A stretch of 64,000 bases of DNA from Aurantiacibacter xanthus (GCF_003584015.1 NZ_QXFM01000073.1:19505-83504), one strand, 5' to 3'; numbered from the stretch's first letter, positions 1 to 9,506 are shown. The notes: generated from the letters alone by a model not told the origin. Numbers and translations are program-made.

Positions 1-1
1 C

Positions 2-745
2 GAGCTGCGCGCGATGGACCCGCTCACCGGCAAGACCAAGTGGGCGGTGCCGAGCGCGGGCTGGCAGGACCGGCAGGGCGTGCTCGCCACGGCCAGCGGT
101 CTGGTGTTCCACGGCAGCGTCACCGGCAAGCTGACCGCGCGCGACAGCGAGACGGGCAAGGAACTGTGGAGCGTCGACACCGGCTCCTCGATCATGGCCG
201 CGCCAATGACCTACCGGGTGAACGGCGTGCAATATGTCGCGGTGCAGACCGGCTGGGGCGGCGGCGGCTGGGGCTTTATGCCCGGCTATGCCGCGGCCTA
301 CCGCAAGGGCAATGCCAACCGTCTGCTGGTCTACAAAGTCGGCGGCGGGCCGACCCCGCAACCGGCGGATCTGCCGCCGCTCGAACCCGCACCCGAACCG
401 CCCGCGCAGTATCCAGATGCCACGCCCGAGATGATCGCCATGGGCAATGCGCTGTTCACCGCCAACTGCGCGATGTGCCACTCGAACCAGCCGCGCGCGC
501 CTCTGCCCGACCTGCGGCGGATCGCGCCCAATGTGCATGCCGGGTTCGAGCAGGTGGTGCTGGGCGGGCTGTTCAAGATGAACGGCATGCCCTCGTTTGC
601 CGACCGGCTCGACGCTTCCCAGGTGAAGGCCATCCACGCCTGGCTTATCGATACCCAAGGCAAGCTGCGCGCGCGCGAGCTGCAATTGCAGGCTGAGGGC
701 AAACCGCTCGACAGCCGCTCGCTGACCATTCTTTCCAGTTACTGA
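2..745 (+). CDS. PQQ-dependent quinohemoprotein alcohol dehydrogenase, C-terminal part
   Basis: The gene enters from outside the window; the frame is open from base 2, so only about 247 C-terminal residues are visible. The first half matches the last blades of a PQQ beta-propeller dehydrogenase (GKELW and the aromatic, glycine-rich GGGWGF stretch). A proline-rich linker follows, then a cytochrome c domain with one haem motif CAMCH and a likely Met ligand in GMPSF. Family knowledge: type II quinohemoprotein alcohol dehydrogenases oxidise alcohols in the periplasm and pass electrons to the respiratory chain through this haem. The downstream aldehyde dehydrogenase starts 10 bases after the stop, so the two probably form an alcohol-aldehyde-acid oxidation operon. 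The substrate cannot be read from the sequence. Confidence 0.88.
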   Translation, partial: ELRAMDPLTGKTKWAVPSAGWQDRQGVLATASGLVFHGSVTGKLTARDSETGKELWSVDTGSSIMAAPMTYRVNGVQYVAVQTGWGGGGWGFMPGYAAAYRKGNANRLLVYKVGGGPTPQPADLPPLEPAPEPPAQYPDATPEMIAMGNALFTANCAMCHSNQPRAPLPDLRRIAPNVHAGFEQVVLGGLFKMNGMPSFADRLDASQVKAIHAWLIDTQGKLRARELQLQAEGKPLDSRSLTILSSY

Positions 746-755
746 GGAGACTTTC

Positions 756-2222
756 ATGACCCCCGCAGGCGTAACCATCCAACATCCCGATAAGCTGTTC
801 ATCGGCGGCGCATGGGTCGCTGCGACCAGCGGCGCCGAGATCGAACTGATCAACCCGTTCAGCGAAGAGGTCGTGGGCCGCGTCGCCCATGCCAGCAACG
901 CCGATATGGACAAGGCGGTCGATGCCGCCCGCGAGGCCTTCGACCACGGCCCCTGGCCGCGCCTCTCGCCCAAGGAACGCATGGCCAAGCTGATGCAGTT
1001 CTGCGACGAGCTGGAAAAGCGCGTGCCCGAACTCGCCACGGCCTGGACCGCGCAGATCGGCGGCCTCGCCACGGCGGCAGGCCCGATGCACGGCGGCGCT
1101 GTCGCTGGCCTGCGCGGGATTGCGGCGCTGGGCGAGAGCTTCGAATGGACCAGCCAGCGCAAGGGCCAGCTGGTCGATACCGTGGTCATGGCGCGCGAGC
1201 CGGTCGGCGTGGTCGCCGCCATTGCGCCGTGGAACGGGCCGTTTGCGATCATGGCCAACAAGGTGTTCTACGCGCTGATCGCGGGCTGCACCGTGATCAT
1301 GAAGCCATCGCCCGAAACCCCGCTCGAAGCCTATATCATCGCCGAATGCGCCGAGGCCTGCGGCATGCCGGCCGGCACCGTGAACCTCGTGCCGTCCGAC
1401 CGCGAGGCGGCCGATCACCTGATCCACTCGACCAAGCTCGACAAGATCACCTTCACCGGCTCCTCGGCGGCGGGCAAGCACATCGCCAGCGTGGCGGGTG
1501 GCAACATGACCCGCGCCACCTTCGAACTGGGCGGCAAGTCGGCGGCGATCATTCGCGACGACTTCCCCACCGAAGCGGTCGCGCAGATCCTCGGCAACAC
1601 CATAACCGTGATGAGCGGGCAGGTCTGCGCGATGCTTTCGCGCGCCATCGTCCCCAAGGCGCGGCACGACGAGCTGGCCGAGGCGATTGCGGGCGTGATG
1701 AAAGGCGTGAAAATCGGCGATCCGAACGATCCCGAAACCCAGCTTGGCCCTGTGGCGATGAAGCGCCAGCTCGATCGGATCGAGATGTATATCGAGGAAG
1801 GCAGGAAGACCGCCGACCTCGTGACCGGCGGCAACCGCCCCTCGCACATGAACAAGGGCTATTTCATCGAGCCGACGCTGTTCGCCAATGTCGATAATTC
1901 CTCGCGCATCGCGCAGGAGGAGATCTTCGGCCCCGTGCTGTGCCTGATCCCGGCGGAGGACGAGGAGGACATGATCCGCATCGCCAACGACAGCGAATAT
2001 GGCCTCAACGGCTCGGTCTTCACCAACGACGCGCAGGCCGCCTACGACATTGCGCGGCAGGTCCGCACCGGGGTGGTGGGCCAGAACGGCATGCGGATGG
2101 AGTGGACCGCGCCGTTCGGCGGGTTCAAGTCCTCGGGCATTGGCCGCGAGGGCGGGGAAGAGGGCCTGTGGGGCTACCTCGAAACCAAGACCATCCTCAC
2201 CGACGCCAGCGTAACGGTGTGA
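756..2222 (+). CDS. NAD(P)-dependent aldehyde dehydrogenase
   Basis: A full-length 488-residue member of the aldehyde dehydrogenase superfamily. The cofactor/active-site signatures are intact: FELGGKS carries the general-base Glu and SGQVCAM carries the catalytic Cys, with PFGGFKSSG near the C terminus. It oxidises an aldehyde to the acid with NAD(P) in the cytoplasm. A good ribosome site (GAGGAGA) lies 8 bases before the ATG. It follows the PQQ alcohol dehydrogenase by 10 bases, so its substrate is probably that enzyme's aldehyde product. The physiological aldehyde is unknown; the family is too broad to name one. Confidence 0.93.
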   Translation: MTPAGVTIQHPDKLFIGGAWVAATSGAEIELINPFSEEVVGRVAHASNADMDKAVDAAREAFDHGPWPRLSPKERMAKLMQFCDELEKRVPELATAWTAQIGGLATAAGPMHGGAVAGLRGIAALGESFEWTSQRKGQLVDTVVMAREPVGVVAAIAPWNGPFAIMANKVFYALIAGCTVIMKPSPETPLEAYIIAECAEACGMPAGTVNLVPSDREAADHLIHSTKLDKITFTGSSAAGKHIASVAGGNMTRATFELGGKSAAIIRDDFPTEAVAQILGNTITVMSGQVCAMLSRAIVPKARHDELAEAIAGVMKGVKIGDPNDPETQLGPVAMKRQLDRIEMYIEEGRKTADLVTGGNRPSHMNKGYFIEPTLFANVDNSSRIAQEEIFGPVLCLIPAEDEEDMIRIANDSEYGLNGSVFTNDAQAAYDIARQVRTGVVGQNGMRMEWTAPFGGFKSSGIGREGGEEGLWGYLETKTILTDASVTV

Positions 2223-2229
2223 TCCCCCA

Positions 2230-2312
2230 AAAGCCCTTCCCCTCGGGGAAGGGTCGGGATGGGGGATCGGGCGTCAAACCCGCACCCCCGGCCCCTCCCC
2301 AAGGGGAGGGGC
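2230..2312. repeat. GC-rich bipartite palindromic repeat, copy A
   Basis: Two short perfect hairpins (CCCTTCCCC/GGGGAAGGG at 2234-2253 and GCCCCTCCCC/GGGGAGGGGC at 2291-2312) enclose a G-run followed by a C-run that could also pair. The same architecture recurs at 7311-7402 (inverted) and 11950-12036 (same orientation). It sits directly after the aldehyde dehydrogenase stop, so it may also act as a transcript 3' end. The rest of the 308-base gap before infA holds the separate hairpin at 2334-2367 and otherwise nothing I recognise. Confidence 0.75.
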
Positions 2313-2333
2313 GTTGGACGGAATAATATTATT

Positions 2334-2367
2334 TCAAGCGCTCGCATTGTAAAATGCGGGCGCTTGA
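2334..2367. other. 15-bp inverted repeat with GTAA loop upstream of infA-like gene
   Basis: Arms 2334-2348 and 2353-2367 are complementary over 15 positions with one mismatch that becomes a G-U pair in RNA, closed by a four-base GTAA loop, which is a GNRA tetraloop in RNA. No U tract follows, so it is not a classical intrinsic terminator. It may be a structured leader of the IF-1 transcript or a protein-binding palindrome. It lies about 165 bases before the IF-1 start. Confidence 0.6.
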
Positions 2368-2530
2368 TCTATATAGGCCTCGTTCAAACGTCGCCTGTCT
2401 TTCATCGGGTGGCCGGAAATGGCTTGCGAACCTTTATCGCGCCATCATTTCCATTTTGCACATCACCGCCTGTTTTTTGCGTCATAGTGGCGTGCGGCAG
2501 GCCCATATTTTATCGAAAGCGAGGCTCGAT

Positions 2531-2797
2531 TTGGCGAAGGAAGAACTGCTCACCTTTGAAGGGGAAATCGAAGAGGTTTTGCCCGACGGTAGGTTCCGTG
2601 TTCTCCTCGACAACGATCATCGCCTCATCGCTTACACTGCAGGCAAGATGCGCCGTTACCGTATCCGTACGGTGGCAGGGGACCGGGTTCACGTCGAAAT
2701 GACGCCCTATGACCTCTCCAAGGGTCGCATCACCTTCCGCGAACGCACGCCGGGGCAAGGCCCGGGCGGACCGCGCGGCAGGCAGTTCCGCAGGTAG
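2531..2797 (+). CDS. infA: Translation initiation factor IF-1-like protein (TTG start)
   Basis: An 88-residue S1/OB-fold protein. The start chosen is TTG at 2531 because the peptide from there (AKEELL after the initiator) is the conserved IF-1 N terminus; the same frame is open upstream to an ATG at 2354 but that stretch has no IF-1 similarity. The conserved core includes FRVLLDN, YTAGKMR and VEMTPYDL. The sequence is divergent from the usual alphaproteobacterial IF-1 and adds a basic, glycine-rich tail of about 16 residues. It may therefore be a second IF-1 paralogue and not the main housekeeping copy. IF-1 binds the ribosomal A site during initiation. Confidence 0.85.
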   Translation: MAKEELLTFEGEIEEVLPDGRFRVLLDNDHRLIAYTAGKMRRYRIRTVAGDRVHVEMTPYDLSKGRITFRERTPGQGPGGPRGRQFRR

Positions 2798-2846
2798 GCG
2801 GCAATCGGGCAGGCGCCATGGTGGCGCCGCCCGCACAAGGATTTTA

Positions 2847-2993
2847 ATGCATATTACGAATACCCGCGTGGCCCCTTGGTCGCGCTTTGATTTCCTGCCT
2901 GCCGATCTGTCGCAGGCCGTTATTCCCTTCACCCGCTCCGCCCAGCTGACTTCGCGCGAACTGCGCCGACTGGTGGCGGAGATGATCGACTAG
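2847..2993 (+). CDS. Small hypothetical protein (48 aa)
   Basis: A short reading frame starting at ATG 2847, 49 bases after the IF-1 stop, with a purine-rich AAGG 7 bases upstream. The peptide has an aromatic N-terminal half (APWSRFDFLP) and a charged C terminus with ELRRLV. I recognise no family, and there is no signal peptide or membrane segment. Same strand and close spacing suggest co-transcription with infA. A chance frame is possible at this length and GC content. Confidence 0.4.
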   Translation: MHITNTRVAPWSRFDFLPADLSQAVIPFTRSAQLTSRELRRLVAEMID

Positions 2994-3058
2994 GCGGATT
3001 TCCACGAGCAGTCGAAAGAGACCTTTCGGCTGCCGCCTCCCTTACAAACAGCCCCAAG

Positions 3059-3077
3059 TCCGCTCAGGCTGAGCGGA
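3059..3077. terminator. Hairpin between converging genes
   Basis: Perfect 8-bp stem (TCCGCTCA / TGAGCGGA) with a 3-base loop, placed between the end of the small plus-strand gene and the end of the minus-strand NTF2-like gene. There is no U run on either side, so termination is inferred from position only. Confidence 0.35.
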
Positions 3078-3119
3078 GGGGGCGAAGGGCGACGATGTCG
3101 CCGCTCATCACCTCACGCG

Positions 3120-3674
3120 TCAGTCGGCAATCCGCTGCGAGTTGGGATCGATCTTTGCGTCGTTGCGGGTCATCGGATCCCAGTGCTCGGCGATCTTGCC
3201 ATCCTCGATGCGGAACATGTCGAACCATGTCGTGTAATAGGTCTGCCCCTCGGCATCGACTTCGCTGCGCACGAACGAGGTGATGACATAGTCACCCTCG
3301 GCCACGAGGTTGATCAGCGGCAGCTCGATACGGTCTTCGAGTGGGCGCTCGGGCCGGGTTGCACGCACATAGTCCATGATCCCCGCCAGCCCCTGCGCGG
3401 CATTGGGGTTGTGCTGGATATAGTCCTCGCGGATGAACTCGCCCGCGCGGCCCGCATAGCCGCCTTGCAGCACGATCCGGTACATGTCGTAAACCAGCCG
3501 CTTGTTCGCTGCCAGCCGCGGATCGTCGCTGGCGAGCAGCTTTGCGTGGTCTTCGGCGACGGCCGGAACGATGGTGGTCACAGAGGTCTCCGCTTGTTCG
3601 GTGGGCTCTTGCGCATGGGCCGTGGCACTGACAGCCACCAGCGCGGCGGTGCTGGCGATAAGCACGTTTCGCAT
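3120..3674 (-). CDS. Secreted NTF2/SnoaL-like protein
   Basis: A 184-residue protein with a cleavable signal peptide (hydrophobic core LIASTAALVAVSA, probable cleavage after AHA). The mature part reads as a SnoaL-like/NTF2 fold: FIREDYIQHNP, a conserved VAEGDYV strand, and TTWFDMFRIEDGKIAEHWD near the end, typical of SnoaL polyketide-cyclase-like proteins. Members are small cone-shaped enzymes or binding proteins; several are cyclases, isomerases or dehydratases. Periplasmic location is unusual for a catabolic enzyme. It is divergent from the TonB-dependent receptor across a 104-base gap, which suggests shared control. Substrate unknown. Confidence 0.8.
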   Translation of the reverse strand: MRNVLIASTAALVAVSATAHAQEPTEQAETSVTTIVPAVAEDHAKLLASDDPRLAANKRLVYDMYRIVLQGGYAGRAGEFIREDYIQHNPNAAQGLAGIMDYVRATRPERPLEDRIELPLINLVAEGDYVITSFVRSEVDAEGQTYYTTWFDMFRIEDGKIAEHWDPMTRNDAKIDPNSQRIAD

Positions 3675-3778
3675 TATTCTCTCCCTTGCCCGCTATCCTG
3701 CCATTGACGGGGTGACGCGGCAAGTCCGAGAGGCTAAGGGGCGTTTCGGACAAAATCAATCTGACGAGTTTCTGCCCC

Positions 3779-5782
3779 ATGAAAACCTTGCTCCGCGCCA
3801 GCGCTGCTCTCCTCGCCGTTGTCGCCACCTCCGCCGCCGCGCAGGAGGCCGATGACGACGTGATCCTCGTGCTTGGCAAGGGCCTGCCCGATACCCCGGC
3901 TACGCCTGCCTATTCGACCATCACGCTCGACCGCGAGGCGATCACCACCACCGGTTCGGGCCGGCTGGAGGATGCGCTGGGCAATGTGGCGGGGTTCCAG
4001 CAGTTCCGCCGCTCGGACAGCCGCTCGTCGAACCCCACCGCGCAGGGGGCGACCCTGCGCGCGCTCGGCGGCAATGCGTCGAGCCGCGCGCTGGTGGTGC
4101 TCGACGGGGTGCCGATGGTCGATCCGTTCTTCGGCTATGTACCGTTCAGCGCCGTTGCGCCCGAAACGCTGTCGCGCATTCAGGTGACGCGCGGCGGCGG
4201 CTCCGGCCCGTTCGGCGCGGGCGCGCTGGCGGGCACGATTGCGCTCGAAAGCGCCTCGGCGCGCGAACTGGGGCTGGTCAACGCCGCCGCCTTTGTAAAC
4301 GACCGCGAGGAGACCAGCCTCTCGGCCACGCTCGCGCCCGAGTTCGGCAGCGGTTACGCGGTGATCTCGGGCCGGTGGGACCGGGGCGACGGCTTCGACA
4401 CCACGCCGGAAAGCCAGCGCGTCGCGGCCAGCGTGCCCGCGGCCTACGACAGCTGGACCGCCGGCGGCCGCGTGGTGCAGAAGCTCGGCGATGTCGAGGT
4501 GCAGCTGCGCGCGCTCGCCTTCGAGGACAACCGCACCTTGCGCTTTGCCGGGGCCGACAGCGCGATCGAGGGGCAGGACGTGTCGCTGCGTCTGGTCAGT
4601 CGGGGGCCGTGGCAGGTCGATGCGGTGGCCTATGGCCAGTGGCGCAACTTCTCCAACAAGGTGATGTCGTCGAACACGTTCAACCTCACGCTCGACCAGC
4701 GCGATACTCCCGCTGAGGGGCAGGGCGGCAAGATCGAGGTGCGCCCCCCGGTGGGCGGCGGACACACGCTGCGGCTGGGCGTCGATGCGCGCCGTTCGGC
4801 GGGCGACCTGGTGGAAGACGCCTATAACGCGGGCACCGGCGCGCTCACGCAGACCCGCCGCGCGGGCGGCGAGAACCGCCAGTTCGGAGCCTATGTCGAG
4901 GACGACTGGGAGCTGGGCGCGCTGACCCTTACCGGCGGCCTGCGTGCCGACCGCTATACGATCACCGATGGCTACTTCCAGCGTTACAGCCCGGCGGGCG
5001 CGCTCACTGAAGACACCAATTACGCCAGCCGGTCGGACTGGGAAGTGACCTGGCGCGCGGGCGCGCTGTTCGACGTGGCCGAAGGCGCGCGCCTGCGTGC
5101 TGCCGTCTACACCGGCTTCCGCCTGCCGACGCTGAACGAGCTTTACCGCCCCTTCGTGGTCTTCCTCGTCACCACCAACGCCAATGCCGCGCTGCTGCCC
5201 GAGCGGCTCGAAGGGCTGGAAGCGGGGATCGACCTGATGCCCGCACCGGGTGTGACCTTGCAGGCAACCTGGTTCGAGAACACGGTCAAGGACGCCATCG
5301 CCAACGTCACCGTGGGCACCAACACCCGCCAGCGCCGCAACCTCGATTCGCTCGAGGCGCGCGGGCTGGAGTTCGCCGCGCGCGCCGAAACCGGCGCGTT
5401 CAGCTTCGACGGCACGCTGGTGCTGACCGACGCCAAGGTTGTGGGCACCGGCGCGGCGCTGGAACTCGATGGCAACCGCCCGGCACAGGTGCCCGAATTC
5501 GCCGCCAGCGCCACGCTTGGCTGGCGTCCGGTGGAAGGCGCACTGCTCTCGGCCACGCTGCGCCATGTCGGCAACCAGTACGAGGACGATCAGGAAGGCG
5601 ACGTGCTGCCCGCCGCGACCACGGTCGACCTCTATGCCCGAATGCCGGTAACGCGCGGTCTGTCCGCCGTGGCCCGCGTGGAAAACCTGTTCGACGAGAC
5701 CATCATCACCCGCAATCAGGGCGGCTCGATGGACCTTGGAACACCGCTGACCGTGTGGCTCGGAATTAATTTCGCAATGTAA
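3779..5782 (+). CDS. TonB-dependent outer-membrane receptor
   Basis: A 667-residue receptor with signal peptide (about residues 1-21, ending AAAQ) and a TonB-box-like segment VILVLGKG right after it. The plug domain (about 40-150) includes TLRALGGNASSRALVVLDGVP and VTRGGGSGPFGAGALAGTI, and the barrel has the usual C-terminal pattern with VENLFDETI and a final aromatic/hydrophobic strand. It imports a ligand too large or scarce for porins using TonB energy. Its position among alcohol and aldehyde dehydrogenases and a carotenoid-type oxygenase suggests uptake of an organic carbon source and not iron, but this is inference. Confidence 0.93.
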   Translation: MKTLLRASAALLAVVATSAAAQEADDDVILVLGKGLPDTPATPAYSTITLDREAITTTGSGRLEDALGNVAGFQQFRRSDSRSSNPTAQGATLRALGGNASSRALVVLDGVPMVDPFFGYVPFSAVAPETLSRIQVTRGGGSGPFGAGALAGTIALESASARELGLVNAAAFVNDREETSLSATLAPEFGSGYAVISGRWDRGDGFDTTPESQRVAASVPAAYDSWTAGGRVVQKLGDVEVQLRALAFEDNRTLRFAGADSAIEGQDVSLRLVSRGPWQVDAVAYGQWRNFSNKVMSSNTFNLTLDQRDTPAEGQGGKIEVRPPVGGGHTLRLGVDARRSAGDLVEDAYNAGTGALTQTRRAGGENRQFGAYVEDDWELGALTLTGGLRADRYTITDGYFQRYSPAGALTEDTNYASRSDWEVTWRAGALFDVAEGARLRAAVYTGFRLPTLNELYRPFVVFLVTTNANAALLPERLEGLEAGIDLMPAPGVTLQATWFENTVKDAIANVTVGTNTRQRRNLDSLEARGLEFAARAETGAFSFDGTLVLTDAKVVGTGAALELDGNRPAQVPEFAASATLGWRPVEGALLSATLRHVGNQYEDDQEGDVLPAATTVDLYARMPVTRGLSAVARVENLFDETIITRNQGGSMDLGTPLTVWLGINFAM

Positions 5783-5853
5783 TTTTTAGCATGCGATTGC
5801 TGTTGTGATCCTGTGCGGCGGCGCTAGCTTGGCGGCGCCAATGGGAGAGACAG

Positions 5854-7308
5854 ATGGCAACAACTCAGCAGATGCTTGCCGTGCGCAATCCGCGCAGCGG
5901 CAAGGTCGATCACAAGATCGCAGTATCTTCGCGCGCGGAGGTGGCCGAGAAAGCCGCCACGCTGCGCGCGAACCAGCCCGCATGGGAGGCATTGGGCGTC
6001 GAAGGGCGCTGCGCGGTCATGGCACGCTGGCTCGGCGCGGTGAAGGCGCAGGCCATGGCCATCGGCGAGGCCGATGCGCAGGACACCGGCGGATGCCACA
6101 CCAGCTACCTGCAAGGCTTTATCACCATGGGCAATATCGGCGGCTGGCTGGAGGATGCCCCGCGTGCCTTCGCCGCGCTCGACTATGACGCGATGAGCAC
6201 CGCCATGCCCAGCGTGCGGGTGCAGTCGCAGGTGGTGGCCTATCCGCTTACGGGCGTGATCTCGCCGTGGAACGCGCCGCTGATGCTGGCCTTGCTCGAT
6301 GCGGTGCCCGCGCTGTTTGCCGGTTCCGCCGTGCTGCTCAAGCCGAGCGAAGTGACCCCGCGCGTGATCGAGGCGCTGTTCGAAACCGTGCGGCAGGTGC
6401 CCGAGCTGGCCGGGGTGTTCGCCTACGTGACCGGTCCGGGCGAGGTCGGGCAGGCGGTGATCGAGGAGGCCGACACGATCTGCTTCACCGGCTCGGTGCC
6501 GACGGGGCGCAAGGTCGCGGTCGCCTGCGCCGAGCGACTGATCCCGTGCAACCTCGAATTGGGCGGGAAAGACCCCTGCGTGGTCACCGCCAGCGCCGAT
6601 CTCGAACGCGCGGCGACGGCGGTGCTGCGCGGGGCGGTCTATGCCACGGGGCAGGTCTGCTATTCGGTCGAGCGCGTCTATGTCCACCGCTCGGTGCACG
6701 ACGATTTCGTTGCGCTGCTGGTGGAGAAGGCGGCCGAGGTGCGGCTCAATGCCGACAACCCCCGCGCCGGGCATATCGGGCCGTTCACCCACCCGCCGCA
6801 GGGGGCGATTGTAGCACGTCATATCAACGATGCCGTGCGCAAGGGCGCCGTGCTGCGCAGTGGCGGCACGGTGGAGGATATTGGCGGCGGGCTCTACCTG
6901 CGCCCGACCATCCTCACCAATGTCGATCACACGATGCTGATCATGCAGGAAGAGACCTTCGGCCCCTGCCTGCCGGTGATGGCCTACGACGAGGAGGACG
7001 AGGCGGTGCGTCTCGCCAACGATACGCGCTTTGGGCTGACGGCGAGCGTGATCGCCGGGACTGCCGAGGAGGCCGAGCGCATCGGGCGGCGGCTGAACGC
7101 CGGAGGGATCTTCCTGCAGGATACCTTCCTCACCTTCGCCAAGATGCGGACCTTCGGCACCGACAGTTTCGGCTGGTCGGGCTATGGTGCACCGCGGATA
7201 GGGCCGGAAAGCCTGCGCCGGTTTCTGCGCCGCAAAAGCCTGCTGACGCAGACCGGCGAGGTGGCCGATATTCGCAACGATCATCACTTGGGGGAAGGCG
7301 CGCCATGA
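5854..7308 (+). CDS. Aldehyde dehydrogenase family protein
   Basis: A 484-residue ALDH with NLELGGKD (catalytic Glu) and TGQVCYS (catalytic Cys), and the NAD-site motif ISPWNAP. The start has a strong GGGAGAGA site. It is only distantly similar to the ALDH at 756-2222, so the two likely act on different aldehydes. It lies 71 bases after the receptor on the same strand and ahead of a zinc alcohol dehydrogenase, which suggests one transport-and-oxidation cluster. The C-terminal residues run up to the palindromic repeat copy B, which begins 2 bases after the stop. Confidence 0.92.
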   Translation: MATTQQMLAVRNPRSGKVDHKIAVSSRAEVAEKAATLRANQPAWEALGVEGRCAVMARWLGAVKAQAMAIGEADAQDTGGCHTSYLQGFITMGNIGGWLEDAPRAFAALDYDAMSTAMPSVRVQSQVVAYPLTGVISPWNAPLMLALLDAVPALFAGSAVLLKPSEVTPRVIEALFETVRQVPELAGVFAYVTGPGEVGQAVIEEADTICFTGSVPTGRKVAVACAERLIPCNLELGGKDPCVVTASADLERAATAVLRGAVYATGQVCYSVERVYVHRSVHDDFVALLVEKAAEVRLNADNPRAGHIGPFTHPPQGAIVARHINDAVRKGAVLRSGGTVEDIGGGLYLRPTILTNVDHTMLIMQEETFGPCLPVMAYDEEDEAVRLANDTRFGLTASVIAGTAEEAERIGRRLNAGGIFLQDTFLTFAKMRTFGTDSFGWSGYGAPRIGPESLRRFLRRKSLLTQTGEVADIRNDHHLGEGAP

Positions 7309-7310
7309 CT

Positions 7311-7402
7311 CCCCTCCCCCTGGGGAGGGGCTGGGGGTGGGGGCTGGAACGTCCGCGAGGGCGGAGCACCCCCACCCAACCCTCCCCCTCAAGGGGCAGG
7401 GC
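7311..7402. repeat. GC-rich bipartite palindromic repeat, copy B (inverted)
   Basis: Same layout as copy A but in the opposite orientation: a CCCCTCCCC/GGGGAGGGG hairpin first, then a G-rich run, a spacer, a C-rich run and a weaker CCCTCCCC/GGGGCAGGG hairpin. It begins immediately after the ALDH stop codon. The remaining bases up to the next gene at 7546 show no further structure I can support. Confidence 0.7.
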
Positions 7403-7545
7403 TTATGGCGACGATGGGAGTTTCCTACGCCGCCCCTCATGCGCCATGCCGTGCTTATGACTCCGCCCCGATCACCCCACAGAATTTCCCCCTCAGGACA
7501 GTGTCACACCTGTCACACCTTGGCCCCTAACCCGAAGGTAGCCCC

Positions 7546-8646
7546 ATGAAGATCACCGCCGCCCTGTCCGGCCACGGAGGCGAAGCGCCCCGGCTGGTCC
7601 AGCTCGATCAGGAGGCCCCGCGCGCTGGCGAGATGCGCATCCGCCTCGTCGCGACCGGCATCTGCCACACCGACCTGCACGAGCATCCCGGCAGGCACTC
7701 GCCGCAGCCGATCGTGCTCGGCCACGAGGGCGCGGGCGTGGTCGAGGAACTGGGCGAGGGCGTGAGCGGCTTCGCGGTGGGCGACCACGTGGTCCTCTCG
7801 GGCAGCTCCTGCGGCAAGTGCCCGAGTTGCCTCGCGGGCAGGCCGACCTATTGCGATCTCGCCATGCCGCTGTGCTTCGGCGGCAAGCGGCTCGACGGCA
7901 GCACGGCCCTATGCGGCGACGAGGGGGCGATCCACTCGCACTTCTTCGGTCAATCGAGCTTCGCCAGCCACGCGATCGTACCGCAACGAACAGCGGTGAA
8001 GATGCCCAAGGACTTGCCGCTGGAGATGCTCGGCCCGCTCGGCTGCGGGGTTGTGACCGGCGCGGGCGGGGTGATCGAGGCGCTGAAGGTGGGCTTTGGC
8101 GATAGCATCGCCGTGCTCGGCACCGGGGCGGTGGGCCTCTCCGCCGTGATGGCGGCAAAGCTGGTAGGCGCACGGCGGATCGTGGCGGTCGACCTCTCCG
8201 ACGAGCGGCTCGAACTGGCGCGCGCGTTCGGCGCGACCGACACCCTGCGCGGCGACGAACCTGACCTTGCCGCCAGGCTGCGCGCGATCACCGGGCGGGG
8301 CATGGACTTCACCTTCAACACCACCAACGCCGTGGCGATCCACCGGCTCGCGCTGGAGGTGCTGGCGATGAACGGCACGGCTGGCTTCGTTGCCGCGCCG
8401 CTCGGGGGCTTCGATCCCGGCATGTTCGGCATGCTGGCGGGCGGCAAACAGCTGCGCGGTGTGCTCGGCGGCGATGCCAACCCGCAGACCTTCTTGCCCT
8501 TGCTGGCCGACTACTGGCAGCAGGGCCGCCTGCCGTTCGACCGGATGATCACCTTCTACCCCTTCGCCGAGATTGACCGCGCCTTCGCCGATGCCCATGC
8601 GGGCACGGTGATCAAGCCGGTCCTGTTGATGGAGAATGCCGCATGA
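7546..8646 (+). CDS. Zinc-dependent NAD(P) alcohol dehydrogenase
   Basis: A 366-residue medium-chain dehydrogenase. Catalytic zinc ligands are visible in GICHTD (Cys) and LGHEGAG (His-Glu); structural-zinc cysteines lie in SCGKCPSC followed by a fourth Cys in YCDL. A Rossmann motif GTGAVGLSA follows. The GICHTDLH pattern and length fit the benzyl/aryl-alcohol and class III-like branch. It interconverts an alcohol and aldehyde in the cytoplasm. A GAAGG ribosome site precedes the ATG. Its last 4 bases overlap the alpha/beta hydrolase start, so the two are translationally coupled; an ester could be cleaved and the alcohol oxidised in sequence. Confidence 0.92.
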   Translation: MKITAALSGHGGEAPRLVQLDQEAPRAGEMRIRLVATGICHTDLHEHPGRHSPQPIVLGHEGAGVVEELGEGVSGFAVGDHVVLSGSSCGKCPSCLAGRPTYCDLAMPLCFGGKRLDGSTALCGDEGAIHSHFFGQSSFASHAIVPQRTAVKMPKDLPLEMLGPLGCGVVTGAGGVIEALKVGFGDSIAVLGTGAVGLSAVMAAKLVGARRIVAVDLSDERLELARAFGATDTLRGDEPDLAARLRAITGRGMDFTFNTTNAVAIHRLALEVLAMNGTAGFVAAPLGGFDPGMFGMLAGGKQLRGVLGGDANPQTFLPLLADYWQQGRLPFDRMITFYPFAEIDRAFADAHAGTVIKPVLLMENAA

Positions 8647-9506
8647 CCCCCGCAATCCGCGCCAGGCTGGCCGCGCTCGGCAACGACCTCTCGCCCGAGA
8701 TGCTGGGCGGTTCGCTTGAACTGCTCAAGGGCATGAACCGGGGGCTGTCGCCTGACACGCAGGTCCAGCGCGACATCGCCTATGGCCCCGATCCGCGCCA
8801 CCGGCTGGACCTGTTCCGGGAGAGCGCCGCCGAGGGCGCACCGGTCTTCGTGTTCGTCCACGGCGGCGGCTTCCTGATGGGTGACAAGCACACCGAAGGT
8901 TCGCCGTTCTACTCGAACATGGGCGACTTCGCCGCGCGGCACGGTATGATCGGCGTCACGCTGACCTACCGCCTCGCGCCCGAGCATCGCTTCCCCTCCG
9001 GTCCCGACGACATGGCCATGGCAGTCGACTGGCTGCGCGCGAACGTGGCAGAGCACGGCGGCGATCCGGCGAAGATCGTGCTCTCGGGCCAGTCTGCCGG
9101 GGCGGTTCACGTGGCGGGCTATCTCGCGCACCGCGCCGACCGTGCCGAGGGAATCGCCGGGGCCTGCCTGATGAGCGGCATCTACGACACCCACACCTGC
9201 GCGCCCAACGCCTCGGCCGAGGCCTACTACGGCACCGACCGGCGGCAATGGGGGGCGGCGTCGTGCATGCCGGGCCTGCTCAAGACGCCGGTGCCGGTGC
9301 AATTCTCGGTCGCCGAGTTCGATCCCGACGACTTCCAGCAGCAGGCCGCCCAGTTGGTCGAGCAATGGTATGGAGCGCGCGGGCGCTATCCCGAGATTCA
9401 CTACCTCGCCGGGCACAACCACCTCAGCCCGGCGCTATCGGTCGGCAGCGACCAGACCGAGGTCGAGCGGATGCTGGCGGCGTTCGTGGCGCGGGTGACG
9501 GGCTGA
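8643..9506 (+). CDS. Alpha/beta hydrolase (hormone-sensitive-lipase-type esterase)
   Basis: A 287-residue hydrolase with the oxyanion-hole motif HGGGF, the nucleophile elbow GQSAG, and a late Asp and His (EFDPDD; GHNHLS) that complete a Ser-Asp-His triad. The TYRLAPEH block is characteristic of the HSL/BD-FAE-like family. There is no signal peptide, so it acts in the cytoplasm on a carboxyl ester. The ATGA overlap with the alcohol dehydrogenase indicates one operon. Confidence 0.9.
   Translation: MTPAIRARLAALGNDLSPEMLGGSLELLKGMNRGLSPDTQVQRDIAYGPDPRHRLDLFRESAAEGAPVFVFVHGGGFLMGDKHTEGSPFYSNMGDFAARHGMIGVTLTYRLAPEHRFPSGPDDMAMAVDWLRANVAEHGGDPAKIVLSGQSAGAVHVAGYLAHRADRAEGIAGACLMSGIYDTHTCAPNASAEAYYGTDRRQWGAASCMPGLLKTPVPVQFSVAEFDPDDFQQQAAQLVEQWYGARGRYPEIHYLAGHNHLSPALSVGSDQTEVERMLAAFVARVTG

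Noticed and set aside
2354..2530. ATG-started N-terminal extension of the IF-1 gene
   Set aside because: Residues before the TTG have no IF-1 similarity and the conserved N terminus starts at 2531.
3734..5566. 610-residue minus-strand frame over the TonB receptor
   Set aside because: Antisense shadow of the receptor at 3779-5782; high GC keeps the frame open and the protein shows no family motif.
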